Origin: CAWDZK01 sp963807005
GTDB lineage: Bacteria > Actinomycetota > Actinomycetes > JACCUZ01
Length of the DNA: 64,000 nucleotides
NCBI GenBank assembly: GCA_963807005.1
Contig: CAWDZK010000004.1
Coordinates: 558,001-622,000 of the forward strand
Direction: 5' to 3'
Under the pieces are notes generated by a model, which was not told where the DNA came from, ran no database searches, and saw only the letters and a list, made by a program, of their open reading frames with translations. A program made the translations under genes and the position numbers. Positions 11,433-22,678 of this stretch are shown here, piece after piece. Within the stretch, counting starts at the first letter, position 1. Each line of letters begins with the position of its first letter.

Positions 11433-12800
11433 TCAGCTGTCGGTGGCGGCGGTGCCGGTCACGGTCGGGCGCAGGTCCTCCGCCGGTGGGACCCACGCCG
11501 CCGGATCGGCGTCCTTCTGCTCGCCGGTGCGGATGTCCCGCACCTGGTGCGAACCGTCGTCCTGCGGGAACCACACGAAGGGGATGCCGCGGCGCTCGGC
11601 GTACCGGATCTGCTTGCCGTACTTCTGGGCGCTCGGTGCGACCTCGGCGGCGACCCCTCGACCCCGCAGCAAGGTCGCCACCCGGGACACCGCGTCCCGC
11701 TCGTCCTCCCCCGGCAGTGCCACGAGGACGCAGGTCGGGGTGCTGCGCGACGCGGTGAGCAGGCCGCGGCTCAGCAGGGGCGCGATGGTGCGGGTCACCC
11801 CGAAGGAGATGCCCACGCCGGGGTACGTCGTGCGGCCGTCGGTGGCCAGCGCGTCGTACCGGCCACCCGAGCAGATCGACCCGAGGTGCTCGAAGCCGAC
11901 CATCCGGGTCTCGAAGACCGTGCCGGTGTAGTAGTCGAGGCCCCGGGCCACGCTGAGGTCGGCCACCACGGCAAGCCGCTCCGAGCGCATCGACGCGGTT
12001 CCCTCGAGTACCCGGACCAGCTCGTCGAGTCCCTCGTCGAGGAGCGGGTGGCTGACGCCGAGGCTCTTCACGTCGTCGGTCAGGGTCTCGACGTCAGCGC
12101 TGACCCGGGTCAGCGCGACGCAGGCAGCTGCCTGCTCCGCGGAAAGACCGACCTCGGTGGCGAGCAGGTCGAGCACGACGGCCGGGTCGAGCTTGTCCAG
12201 CTTGTCGACCACCCGCATCACGCCGGCCACGTCCTCGGCGCTCTCGACCCCGAGGCCGCGGTAGTAGCCCTCGATGAGCTTGCGGCTGTTGACCTGCATC
12301 CGCACCGGGGGAAGAGGCAGCCGGGTGAGCGCCTCGGCCATCACCCGGGCGACCTCCACCTCGTGGTGGAAGGGCAACGTGTCGCGGCCGATGACGTCGA
12401 TGTCGGCTTGGGTGAACTCCCGGAACCGCCCCTCCTGCGGCCGCTCACCACGCCACGCCTTCTGGATCTGGTAGCGCCGGAACGGGAACTCGAGGTGACC
12501 GGCGTTCTCCAGCACGTAGCGAGCCAGAGGCACCGTCAGGTCGAAGTGCAGCCCGAGCTGCCGGGACCGGTCCACCTCGGCCTCGCCCTCGGCGGCGTGC
12601 AGCCGGCGCAGGACGTAGACCTCCTTGTCGATCTCGCCCTTGCGCAGCATCTGCTCCAGCGGCTCGACCGCCCTGGTCTCCACCGAGGCGAAGCCGTGCA
12701 GCTCGAAGACCTCGCGCAGCGCGTCCAGCACGTGCTGCTCGACGATGCGCTCGCCGGGCAACCACTCGGGAAAGCCTGACAACGGGGCGATCCGGGCCAC
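11433..12800 (-). CDS. hisS: histidyl-tRNA synthetase
   Basis: This 455-residue class II synthetase has motif 2 (EGRFREFTQADIDVIG), the histidine-specific LDYYTGTVFE motif near residue 290, and a C-terminal anticodon-binding domain. It forms histidyl-tRNA. It follows the metallo-hydrolase gene with one base between stop and start and precedes aspS, forming a likely three-gene operon on the minus strand. Confidence 0.98.
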   Translation of the reverse strand: MARIAPLSGFPEWLPGERIVEQHVLDALREVFELHGFASVETRAVEPLEQMLRKGEIDKEVYVLRRLHAAEGEAEVDRSRQLGLHFDLTVPLARYVLENAGHLEFPFRRYQIQKAWRGERPQEGRFREFTQADIDVIGRDTLPFHHEVEVARVMAEALTRLPLPPVRMQVNSRKLIEGYYRGLGVESAEDVAGVMRVVDKLDKLDPAVVLDLLATEVGLSAEQAAACVALTRVSADVETLTDDVKSLGVSHPLLDEGLDELVRVLEGTASMRSERLAVVADLSVARGLDYYTGTVFETRMVGFEHLGSICSGGRYDALATDGRTTYPGVGISFGVTRTIAPLLSRGLLTASRSTPTCVLVALPGEDERDAVSRVATLLRGRGVAAEVAPSAQKYGKQIRYAERRGIPFVWFPQDDGSHQVRDIRTGEQKDADPAAWVPPAEDLRPTVTGTAATDS

Positions 12801-12801
12801 G

Positions 12802-13494
12802 TCACATCCCCCGGCTGGGCGGCATGAGGGAAAGGCCCTGCAGGAACGGGTTGCCGAGCCGCTCCTGACCGATGGTCGTCTGGGGGCCGTGCCCCGGAAG
12901 GACGGCGACCTCGTCCGGCAGGGGGAGCACCTTGGCAGCGAGGCTGCGCAGCATCGTCGCGTGGTCGCCGCCGGGGAGGTCGGTGCGCCCGATCGAGCCG
13001 GCGAACAGCAGGTCGCCGGAGAGCATCACCTGGGGCAGTCCGTCGCCCTCGGGCAGCCGGAAGACGACCGACCCCGGGGTGTGGCCGGGGGCGTGGTCGA
13101 CGGTCACCTCGAGACCGGCGATGCGCAGCACCTCGCCGTCCGCGAGCGGCTTGACGTCGTCCGGCTCGGTCCAGGCGAGCCGCCCCTGGAACATCGCCTT
13201 GGTCTCCGGCGAGAGCCAGCCCAGCGGGTCGGCGAGCATCGGCCGGTCGCCCGGGTGGACGTAGGCGGGGATGCCGCGCGCGCCGCAGACCGGTGTCACC
13301 GAGTAGGTGTGGTCGAGGTGACCGTGGGTCAGCAGCACGGCGACCGGTTGCAGCCGGTGCTCCGCCAGGACCTCGTCGAGCTGCCCGAGCACCTCGATGC
13401 CCGGGTCGACGACGACACACTGCTCGCCGGCCGCGGCGGCCACGACGTAGCAGTTCGTGCCGAAGGCGGCGGCCGGGAAGCCGGTGATCAGCAC
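12802..13494 (-). CDS. MBL-fold metallo-hydrolase, glyoxalase II-like
   Basis: This 230-residue protein has the metallo-beta-lactamase zinc motif THGHLDHT near residue 57, a further metal-ligand region DHAPGHTPGS near 135, and SGDLLFAGSIGRTD near 170, which is the glyoxalase II-like subgroup. It probably hydrolyses a thioester or related substrate in the cytoplasm; the exact substrate is not determined. A gene of this type directly upstream of hisS is common in actinomycetes. The start ATG 13494 leaves a 231-bp divergent region shared with the cyclophilin gene. Confidence 0.9.
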   Translation of the reverse strand: MLITGFPAAAFGTNCYVVAAAAGEQCVVVDPGIEVLGQLDEVLAEHRLQPVAVLLTHGHLDHTYSVTPVCGARGIPAYVHPGDRPMLADPLGWLSPETKAMFQGRLAWTEPDDVKPLADGEVLRIAGLEVTVDHAPGHTPGSVVFRLPEGDGLPQVMLSGDLLFAGSIGRTDLPGGDHATMLRSLAAKVLPLPDEVAVLPGHGPQTTIGQERLGNPFLQGLSLMPPSRGM

Positions 13495-13725
13495 GAGCGC
13501 CTTCCTGGTCCAGGGGTCATACCGGTGGCCCGTGGCCGACAGCCCAGGCGTGGACGTCGAGACTACCGGCGGCCCGGCTGCAGCTGCGAACGCATAGCCG
13601 AGGGCCTGGCCGGACCCGTAGTCGCTCGCCGCCCGGTGCGCTCGCGCTCGCCGCCCCTAGACTGGCCGACCGTGCGCGCGAGGGCGCGCGACAGCACGGG
13701 ACAGCAGGCATGAGCGGAGGCACGG

Positions 13726-14586
13726 GTGGCGGGCAGCGCGAAGCGGGAACGGCAGCTGGCGCGGGAGCACTACGAGCGCCAGCAGGCACGTCGGGCGGCC
13801 CGAGCCGCCAAGCGGCGCCGGGCCCAGCAGGTCTCCGCCGTCGGGGTGGCCGTGCTGGCCCTCGTGCTGGGCATCGTCCTGCTGAGCACCCGACTCGGCG
13901 GTGACGAGACCGTGTCGGCCGGGAAGCCGGGCGACTCGCCCACCCCGTCGGCGACCACAGGCGCCAGCGAGTCACCGTCAGCCTCAGCCTCGCCCTCGAC
14001 GGCGGCCTCCGGCTGCACGTACACGAAGTCCGGTACGCCGTCGAAGGACGCCGGCCTCCCGACCTACGACAAGGCCAAGGCCGACAGCTACACGAAGCCG
14101 TTCAGCGTCGACCTCGCCACCAACCAGGGCGACATCTCGCTGCAGATGTCGGCCGACAAGGCGCCGTGCACCACGAACAGCTTCAAGCACCTCGTGCAGG
14201 CGAAGTACTTCGACGGCACCTCGTGCCACCGGCTCACGACGAACAACATCTTCGTGCTGCAGTGCGGTGACCCGACCGCCAGCGGCAGCGGCGGCCCCGG
14301 CTACCAGTTCGGCGAGGAGAACCTGCCCGCCGAGGGTGACGCCAACTACCCGGCCGGCACGGTCGCGATGGCCAACGCCGGTCCGGGGACGAACGGCAGC
14401 CAGTTCTTCCTCGTCTACAAGGACACGACGCTGCCGGCGAACTACACGATCTTCGGCACCGTGGCCAAGGGGCTCGACGTCGTTCAGAAGGTGGCCGAAG
14501 CCGGGTCCGACGAGTCCAACGGCACCGGCGACGGCAAGCCGAAGCTGCCGGTCACGATCAAGACCGCGACGGTCGGGAAGGGCTGA
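13726..14586 (+). CDS. membrane-anchored cyclophilin-type peptidyl-prolyl isomerase
   Basis: This 286-residue protein starts at GTG 13726. A basic N-terminus (residues 1-35, rich in Arg/Lys) precedes one transmembrane helix (VSAVGVAVLALVLGIVLLST). A Ser/Thr/Pro-rich linker (60-95) leads to a cyclophilin domain with YFDGTSCHRL, GYQFGEENL and NGSQFFLVYKDT. Peptidyl-prolyl isomerases of this layout are expected to fold proteins on the outer face of the membrane. The downstream DUF349 gene starts 1 bp after the stop. The isomerase domain looks complete. Confidence 0.93.
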   Translation: MAGSAKRERQLAREHYERQQARRAARAAKRRRAQQVSAVGVAVLALVLGIVLLSTRLGGDETVSAGKPGDSPTPSATTGASESPSASASPSTAASGCTYTKSGTPSKDAGLPTYDKAKADSYTKPFSVDLATNQGDISLQMSADKAPCTTNSFKHLVQAKYFDGTSCHRLTTNNIFVLQCGDPTASGSGGPGYQFGEENLPAEGDANYPAGTVAMANAGPGTNGSQFFLVYKDTTLPANYTIFGTVAKGLDVVQKVAEAGSDESNGTGDGKPKLPVTIKTATVGKG

Positions 14587-14587
14587 C

Positions 14588-16711
14588 GTGTCCGAGCACC
14601 CGGCGGAGCGGCAGCCGCTGTCCTCGCCCGAGGACCAGCCCCCCGCCGACGGCACGACGCCGGCACCGACCGCCGCAGACGCGATCGACAACGCCCCCGA
14701 GATGAGCGCCGACCCCGCATCCCCGGCCGAGGCCGAGGTGCGACAGCCGGTGACAGCCGAGCCGACCGTCGACCCTGCCGCCGTGGTCCAGTCCGAGGCC
14801 GGCCCGGAGGCACGGCCCGAGCCGGCCACCGCCCCCACGGCCGCGCCCGAGCCGGACCCCGAGGCGACGCCCGAGCCGACCGTCGACCCTGCCGCCGTGG
14901 TCCAGTCCGAAGCTGGCCCCGAGGCACGGCCCGAGCCGGCCACCGACCCCACGGCTGCGCCCGAACCGGACCCCGAGGCGACACCCGAGCCGACCGTCGA
15001 CCCTGCCGCCGTGGTCCAGTCCGAAGCTGGCCCCGAGGCACGGCCCGAGCCGGCCACCGACCCCACGGCTGCGCCCGAACCGGACCCCGAGGCGACACCC
15101 GAGCCGACCGTCGACCCTGCCGCCGTGGTCGAGTCCGAGGCCGGCCCCGAGGCACAGCCCGAGCCGGCCACCGACCCCACGGCTGCGCCCGAACCGGACC
15201 CCGAGGCGACACCCGAGCCGATCCCGGATCCCACGGCTGCGCCCGAACCGGACCCCGAGGCGACAGCCGAGCCGACCGTCGACCCCACGGCTGTCGTCGG
15301 GGCCGGTGCGGGTCCGAGCGCGCGGCAGGAGCCGAGCCCCGACCCGACGCCGGCTGTCGACGTGGGGGCCGCAGCCGGGGCCGCCCCCAGCCCGGCAAGC
15401 GTGCCGCACAAGCCCACCCCGGCCGAGGTGCCGCACGCGCCGGCGGCTGCGGTCGCTGCGCCGGCCGCACCCGCCGTACCGGCCTCGGACCCCAGCGAGT
15501 GGGGCCGGGTCGCGGACGACGGCACCGTGTTCGTCCGGACCGCGGACGGCGAGCGGCCGGTCGGGTCCTACCCCGAGGCCGGTCCGGCCGAGGCACTGGC
15601 CTACTTCGGTCGCAAGTTCGACGAGCTGGCCGGACAGGTCGTCCTGCTGGAGCAGCGGGTCCGGGCCGGCGGCGTGGCCCCCAAGGACGCCGCGACGACT
15701 GTCGCTCACCTGCGCGAGTCGCTGACCGACGCGAAGGCGGTCGGCGACCTGGCGGCGCTGCTGAGCCGGCTGGACGCGGTCGAGGCCCAGGTGGAGAAGG
15801 CCCGGGCCAAGGCCGACCAGGCTCGGGCCGCAGCCCGCCAGCGGGCGACCGCGGCCAAGGAGCGCATCGTCGTGGAGGCCGAGACGCTCGCGTCCTCGAC
15901 CGAGTGGAAGCGTGCCGGCGACCGGCTCCGGGCCTTGCTCGAGGAGTGGAAGAAGATCCCCAGGCTCGAGCGCAAGGTCGACGATGCGCTGTGGAAGCGG
16001 TTCAGCCACGCCCGCACCGCGTTCGACAAGAACCGGCGGGCTCACTTCGCCGAGCTGGACGTGGCCCGCGGCGCGGCCGCCCAGGTCAAGGAACGGCTGA
16101 TCAAGAAGGCCCAGGAGCTGTCCACCTCGAAGGAGTGGGGCGACACCGCCAAGGCCTACCGCGACCTCATGGCGCAGTGGAAGGCAGCCGGCCGGGCGCG
16201 GCGCGACGTCGAGGACGAGCTCTGGGCGCGCTTCCGCGCGGCCCAGGACGTGTTCTTCGCCGCCCGGTCCGAGGTGTTCGCCGAGCGCGACGCCGGGCAA
16301 GCCGAGAATCTCGAGAAGAAGCGAGCCCTGGCGGAGGAGGCCGAGAAGCTCCTCCCGCTCAGCGATCACAAGGCCGCCCGGGCGGCGCTGCGGTCGATCC
16401 ACGAACGGTGGGAGGCCGTCGGCCACGTGCCGCGCAGCAGCAGGGACGAGGTCGAGGACCGGCTGCGCAAGGTGGACGACGCCGTCCGCGCCGCCGAGGA
16501 GGCCGAGTGGGCGCGGTCCAACCCGGAGGCCCGGGCCCGGGCGGAGGCCACGGTGGGCCAGCTGCGGACCAGCATCGAGGGTCTGGAGAAGCAGGCCGCG
16601 GCCGCGCGCGCGGCCGGCGACGAGAAGAAGGCGACCGAGGCCGAGCAGGCCGCCGAGACCCGGCGTACCTGGCTGGTGGAGGCCGAGAAGACCCTGCAGG
16701 AGTTCAGCTAG
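14588..16711 (+). CDS. DUF349-repeat protein with Pro/Glu-rich tandem-repeat N-terminus
   Basis: The chosen start is GTG 14588, one base after the cyclophilin stop; the frame is open upstream only because it shadows the cyclophilin gene. The 707-residue product has two parts. Residues about 59-229 are an acidic, proline-rich low-complexity region built from a 38-residue repeat (four copies and a partial). Residues about 330-707 are alpha-helical, with three DUF349 repeats recognisable by their LxxxW pattern (LRALLEEWKKIPRLER, YRDLMAQWKAAGRARR, LRSIHERWEAVGHVPR). DUF349 proteins are widespread in actinomycetes and their role is unknown. The N-terminal repeat is probably a disordered spacer. 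Confidence 0.88.
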   Translation: MSEHPAERQPLSSPEDQPPADGTTPAPTAADAIDNAPEMSADPASPAEAEVRQPVTAEPTVDPAAVVQSEAGPEARPEPATAPTAAPEPDPEATPEPTVDPAAVVQSEAGPEARPEPATDPTAAPEPDPEATPEPTVDPAAVVQSEAGPEARPEPATDPTAAPEPDPEATPEPTVDPAAVVESEAGPEAQPEPATDPTAAPEPDPEATPEPIPDPTAAPEPDPEATAEPTVDPTAVVGAGAGPSARQEPSPDPTPAVDVGAAAGAAPSPASVPHKPTPAEVPHAPAAAVAAPAAPAVPASDPSEWGRVADDGTVFVRTADGERPVGSYPEAGPAEALAYFGRKFDELAGQVVLLEQRVRAGGVAPKDAATTVAHLRESLTDAKAVGDLAALLSRLDAVEAQVEKARAKADQARAAARQRATAAKERIVVEAETLASSTEWKRAGDRLRALLEEWKKIPRLERKVDDALWKRFSHARTAFDKNRRAHFAELDVARGAAAQVKERLIKKAQELSTSKEWGDTAKAYRDLMAQWKAAGRARRDVEDELWARFRAAQDVFFAARSEVFAERDAGQAENLEKKRALAEEAEKLLPLSDHKAARAALRSIHERWEAVGHVPRSSRDEVEDRLRKVDDAVRAAEEAEWARSNPEARARAEATVGQLRTSIEGLEKQAAAARAAGDEKKATEAEQAAETRRTWLVEAEKTLQEFS
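14765..15274 (+). repeat. 114-bp in-frame tandem repeat inside the DUF349 gene
   Basis: Units begin at 14765, 14879, 14993 and 15107, an exact 114-bp period (38 codons). A truncated unit follows at 15221-15274 with a further partial start. Units 2 and 3 are almost identical at nucleotide level, including synonymous positions, which points to recent duplication by slippage or unequal crossover. The period is a multiple of three, so copy-number change would keep the reading frame. Each unit begins TVDPAAVV and ends PDPEATPEP. Confidence 0.92.
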
Positions 16712-16722
16712 CCCCGCCCACC

Positions 16723-16784
16723 GTCGAGTGGCGCGTTGTGGCGGCTGTGTACCGGTACAGCGGCGCCACTACGCGCCACTCGAG
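16723..16784. repeat. structured palindromic element between convergent genes, related to family A
   Basis: Outer arms TCGAGTGGCGCGT (16724-16736) and ACGCGCCACTCGA (16771-16783) pair perfectly over 13 bp. Inside, GTGGC/GCCAC and GCTGT/ACAGC form further stems around a GTACCGGT centre. It lies between the 3' ends of the DUF349 gene and mmsA, so it may terminate both transcripts. The left arm aligns with the family A arm at 14 of 18 positions (GYCGAGTGGYGSGTTG), suggesting common origin with the elements at 4106 and 5232. Confidence 0.75.
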
Positions 16785-16831
16785 ACCGACATGCTGGCCC
16801 GGCGCGGGGCGGAGAGCTCGGCTTGGCCGCG

Positions 16832-18331
16832 CTACTGCGAGGTCGGGAAGGCGAGGGTGGCGGCGCCGGTGGCATCGGTGACGTGCGGCCAGCGGCTGGT
16901 GACCACCTTGGCCTGGGTGTAGAAGCCCACACCCTCGGTGCCGTGCACGTGCCGGTCTCCGAACAGTGAGTCCTTCCAGCCGCCGAACGAGTGGAACGCC
17001 ATCGGGACCGGGATCGGGACGTTCACCCCGATCATCCCGACGGTGACCCGGCGCTGGAACGTGCGGGCCGACTCGCCGTTCGAGGTGAAGATCGCGGTGC
17101 CGTTGCCGTAGGGGTTCGCGTTGACCATCCGCACCGCCTCGTCGAAGGTGTCGGCCCGCAGCACCGTGAGCACCGGCCCGAAGATCTCCGCGGTGTAGAC
17201 CTCCATCTCGGGGGTGACGTGGTCGAAAAGAGTCGGCGCCACGTAGAAGCCGTCCTCGTGGCCGTCGACCGACACCTGCCGCCCGTCGACGACCAGGGAG
17301 GCCCCGGCCTCGACGCCCCGCTCGATGAAGCCGAGCACCCGCTCCTGGGCGTCGCGGCTCACGACCGGGCCCATGTCCGAGCTCTCGTCCCGTCCCGGCC
17401 CGACCTTCAGCTGCTCGGTGAGGTCCTTCACCTTCGCCACCAGGCGGTCACCGGCGTCGCCCACCGCCACCACGGCAGAGATCGCCATGCACCGCTGGCC
17501 GGCTGAGCCGTACCCGGCCGCGACCAGCTGCTCCGCGGTGAAGTCGAGGTCGGCGTCGGGCAGCACGACGGCATGGTTCTTGGCGCCGCCGAGAGCCTGC
17601 ACCCGCTTGCCGGCGGCCGTTCCCCGCTCGTAGACGTACCGGGCGATCGGGGTGGAGCCGACGAACGAGACCGCGGCGATGTCTGGGTGGTCGAGGATGG
17701 CGTCCACCGCGACCTTGTCCCCGTGGACCACGTTGAAGACGCCGTCGGGCAGGCCGGCGTCGGCGTAGAGCTGGGCGACGAACATCGACGCCGACGGGTC
17801 GCGCTCGCTCGGCTTGAGGACGAAGGCGTTGCCTGTCGCGATGGCGATGGGGTGCATCCACATCGGGACCATGACGGGGAAGTTGAACGGCGTGATGCCG
17901 GCGACGACCCCGAGCGGCTGGCGGAACGACCACGAGTCCACGTCGGTCGACACCTGCTCGGAGAACTCCCCCTTGAGCAGCTGTGGGATGCCGCAGGCGA
18001 ACTCCACGACCTCCAGCCCGCGGGTCACCTCGCCCAGGGCGTCCGAGACCACCTTGCCGTGCTCGTCGGCGACCAGCCGGGCCAGTTCCGCGCTGTGCTT
18101 CTCGACCAGGTCGCGCATGGCGAACATGACGCGCGCGCGCTTGACGACCGAGACGTCGCGCCACTCCTCCTGTGCCTTGCCGGCGGCCGCGACAGCGGCG
18201 TCGACGTCGGACGCCTCGGCGAGTGCCACCTCGGCCTGCTGGACGCCGGTCGCCGGGTTCCACACCGGCGCGGTGCGGGTCGACGCACCGCTGGTCTCGG
18301 AGCCACCGATCCAGTGTTCGATCTTCTTCAT
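16832..18331 (-). CDS. mmsA: CoA-acylating methylmalonate-semialdehyde dehydrogenase
   Basis: This 499-residue aldehyde dehydrogenase starts MKKIEHWIGG at ATG 18331. Family features include GVVAGITPFNFPVMVPMWM, the catalytic cysteine in GSAGQRCMAIS near residue 283, and the C-terminal IPVPMAFHSFGGWK that separates MMSDH from other ALDHs. It converts methylmalonate semialdehyde plus CoA and NAD+ to propionyl-CoA in valine and thymine breakdown (also malonate semialdehyde and inositol routes). No neighbouring valine-pathway genes are visible, so it is a stand-alone unit here. The frame is open upstream of the ATG, but that region is rich in non-protein-like runs. Confidence 0.95.
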   Translation of the reverse strand: MKKIEHWIGGSETSGASTRTAPVWNPATGVQQAEVALAEASDVDAAVAAAGKAQEEWRDVSVVKRARVMFAMRDLVEKHSAELARLVADEHGKVVSDALGEVTRGLEVVEFACGIPQLLKGEFSEQVSTDVDSWSFRQPLGVVAGITPFNFPVMVPMWMHPIAIATGNAFVLKPSERDPSASMFVAQLYADAGLPDGVFNVVHGDKVAVDAILDHPDIAAVSFVGSTPIARYVYERGTAAGKRVQALGGAKNHAVVLPDADLDFTAEQLVAAGYGSAGQRCMAISAVVAVGDAGDRLVAKVKDLTEQLKVGPGRDESSDMGPVVSRDAQERVLGFIERGVEAGASLVVDGRQVSVDGHEDGFYVAPTLFDHVTPEMEVYTAEIFGPVLTVLRADTFDEAVRMVNANPYGNGTAIFTSNGESARTFQRRVTVGMIGVNVPIPVPMAFHSFGGWKDSLFGDRHVHGTEGVGFYTQAKVVTSRWPHVTDATGAATLAFPTSQ

Positions 18332-18426
18332 CACGGCGCTCCTCAGCAGTCGGACCCGTCGCGGCTGACGATATCCCCTGCCGTGGCGCGCGTCAGCCCG
18401 GGCTCCGGACTCCGTCCACCGGCGGC

Positions 18427-20838
<2,412 letters not shown>

Positions 20839-20921
20839 CGGGCCCCTCCTGCTCGTGTCGCGGAGACTCCAGTCTAGGGGGCCCGAGCTCTGGCCCGCAG
20901 GAGCCCGGGCAGGTGACCGCG

Positions 20922-21476
20922 TCAGACGACGGCGAGCACGTGCGGCTCCGGGGCGTGGACCGCGCGCAACGCGTCCCGGCCTTTGAGGAAGCCCAGCTCG
21001 AGGAGCACGGCGATACCGACCACCTCGGCGCCGCACTCCCGGATCAGTCGCACCGTGGCGGCGGCGGTGCCGCCGGTGGCGAGCACGTCGTCGACGACGA
21101 GCACCCGCTCCCCCGGGGCGAAGGCGTCCGAGGTGACCTCGATGGTGGCCGAGCCGTACTCCAGGTCGTACGAGGCGCCGACGACGTCGCCCGGCAGCTT
21201 GCCCATCTTGCGCACCGGCACGAACCCCACGTCCAGCGCCCGGGAGACCGGCGCGCCGAAGATGAACCCCCGGGCCTCGATCCCGGCGACCTTGTCCGGC
21301 AGTCGGTCCCGGAACGGTGCCATCAGGCCCTCGACCACCGCGCCGAACGCTCCGGGGTCGGCCAGCAGCGGAGTGACGTCCTTGAAGACGACGCCAGCGG
21401 TCGGGAAGTCGTCGACGTCACGGATCTTGGCGAGCCAGCGCGCGGTGGTCCACGAGCCACCCGCCGCCTCGGTCAT
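20922..21476 (-). CDS. apt: adenine phosphoribosyltransferase
   Basis: This 184-residue protein has the PRPP-binding motif VLVVDDVLATGGT near residue 124, the family signature GIEARGFIFGAPVS near 65 and VPVRKMGKLPG near 87. It salvages adenine to AMP with PRPP. Its ATG overlaps the secF stop by 4 bp (ATGA), so it is translated with secF; apt between secF and rel is a standard actinobacterial arrangement. Confidence 0.95.
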   Translation of the reverse strand: MTEAAGGSWTTARWLAKIRDVDDFPTAGVVFKDVTPLLADPGAFGAVVEGLMAPFRDRLPDKVAGIEARGFIFGAPVSRALDVGFVPVRKMGKLPGDVVGASYDLEYGSATIEVTSDAFAPGERVLVVDDVLATGGTAAATVRLIRECGAEVVGIAVLLELGFLKGRDALRAVHAPEPHVLAVV

Positions 21477-22678
21477 CGCCGCTTCTTCTTCGAGCCGCTC
21501 CGTCCGCCCGACCCCTTGCGCGGCTGGCTGCGCTGGCTGCCACCGGCGGGTCGCCTCGCCGGTGCCGGACGCCGGGCGGCGGGCGTGCCGGCGCCGACCG
21601 CCTCGCGGCTGTCCACGTCGACGTCTGTGCCGTCGCCGGGGGCCGGCTCCACGTCGGACGTCGCAGCTGCGGTGCCGCTTCGCCGCCGGGCGGACGGGCT
21701 GTCCGCCGAGCCGCCCCGGCGCGCAGCCACCCGCCTGGCCAGTGCCTGCATGGCCGGCTCGCGCTCCTTGAAGGCGGCGAGCATCGGCGTAGCGATGAAG
21801 ATTGAGGAGTACGCACCGACCGCGACACCAACAAACAGTGCCAGCGCGAGGTCCTTCAGCGGACCGGCGCCGAGCAGCACCACGCCGGCGAACAGGATCG
21901 CCGCGATCGGCAGCAGCGCGATGATCGAGGTGTTGATCGACCGGACCAGGGTCTGGTTGACCGCGAGGTTCGCCGCCTGGCTGAACGTCATCCGGCTGCC
22001 GCCGGAGAGGCCGGCCGTGTTCTCACGCACCTTGTCGAACACGACCACGGTGTCGTACAGCGAGTAGCCGAGGATGGTGAGGAAGCCGATCACGGTCGCC
22101 GGTGTGACCTCGAATCCCACCAGCGAGTAGATGCCCGCGGTGATCAGCAGGTCGTGGAGCAGCGCGATCATGGCGGCCAGCGCCATCTTCCACTCGAAGT
22201 ACAGCGACAGGAAGATCACCACGCCGACGAGGAAGAAGATCAGCGCCCGCAGGGCCTTGCTGGAGATGTCCTTGCCCCAGCTCGGCCCGATGAACTGCGT
22301 GCTCACGGCGTCGCGCGGCACCCCGAACTCGCTGGCCAGGGCGACCTGGACGTCCTCCAGCTCCGTGCTGGTGAGCGTCTCGGTCTGCGCGCGGACGGTG
22401 TCCGGGCCGACCGACTGCACGACGATCTCGTTGCTGCCGCCCAGGACACCGTTGACCGTCGAGCGCACGGCCGACTGGCTGACCGTCGGCGACTTGACCC
22501 GGAACTCGGCGCCACCGCGGAACTCGATGCCCAGCGTGAGACCCCGGAACAGCAGCGAGCCGAGCGCGATCAGCAGCAGCACCGCGGAGACGGTGTACCA
22601 GACCTTGCGCCGGTCGATGAACTCGTAGGAGACGTCGCCGCGGTAGAGCTGCGCGCCCAGGTGACCGAGCCGGCTCAT
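21473..22678 (-). CDS. secF: protein translocase subunit SecF
   Basis: Start ATG 22678 overlaps the secD stop. The 401-residue protein has the six-helix SecF layout, with the first helix near residues 27-47, GLTLGIEFRGGAEF in the periplasm-equivalent domain, and VIGFLTILGYSLYDTVVVFDKVREN near residue 210. Residues 320-401 are a long Ser/Arg/Pro-rich basic tail, common in actinobacterial SecF and probably disordered. With SecD it supports the late steps of protein export through SecYEG. Confidence 0.96.
   Translation of the reverse strand: MSRLGHLGAQLYRGDVSYEFIDRRKVWYTVSAVLLLIALGSLLFRGLTLGIEFRGGAEFRVKSPTVSQSAVRSTVNGVLGGSNEIVVQSVGPDTVRAQTETLTSTELEDVQVALASEFGVPRDAVSTQFIGPSWGKDISSKALRALIFFLVGVVIFLSLYFEWKMALAAMIALLHDLLITAGIYSLVGFEVTPATVIGFLTILGYSLYDTVVVFDKVRENTAGLSGGSRMTFSQAANLAVNQTLVRSINTSIIALLPIAAILFAGVVLLGAGPLKDLALALFVGVAVGAYSSIFIATPMLAAFKEREPAMQALARRVAARRGGSADSPSARRRSGTAAATSDVEPAPGDGTDVDVDSREAVGAGTPAARRPAPARRPAGGSQRSQPRKGSGGRSGSKKKRR

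Noticed and set aside
9567..12779. Plus-strand open frame of 1070 codons
   Set aside because: Antisense to aspS and hisS, both complete with all motifs; an effect of third-position GC.
20922..21476. Xanthine or hypoxanthine phosphoribosyltransferase
   Set aside because: Motifs and the secF-apt-rel context fit Apt best.
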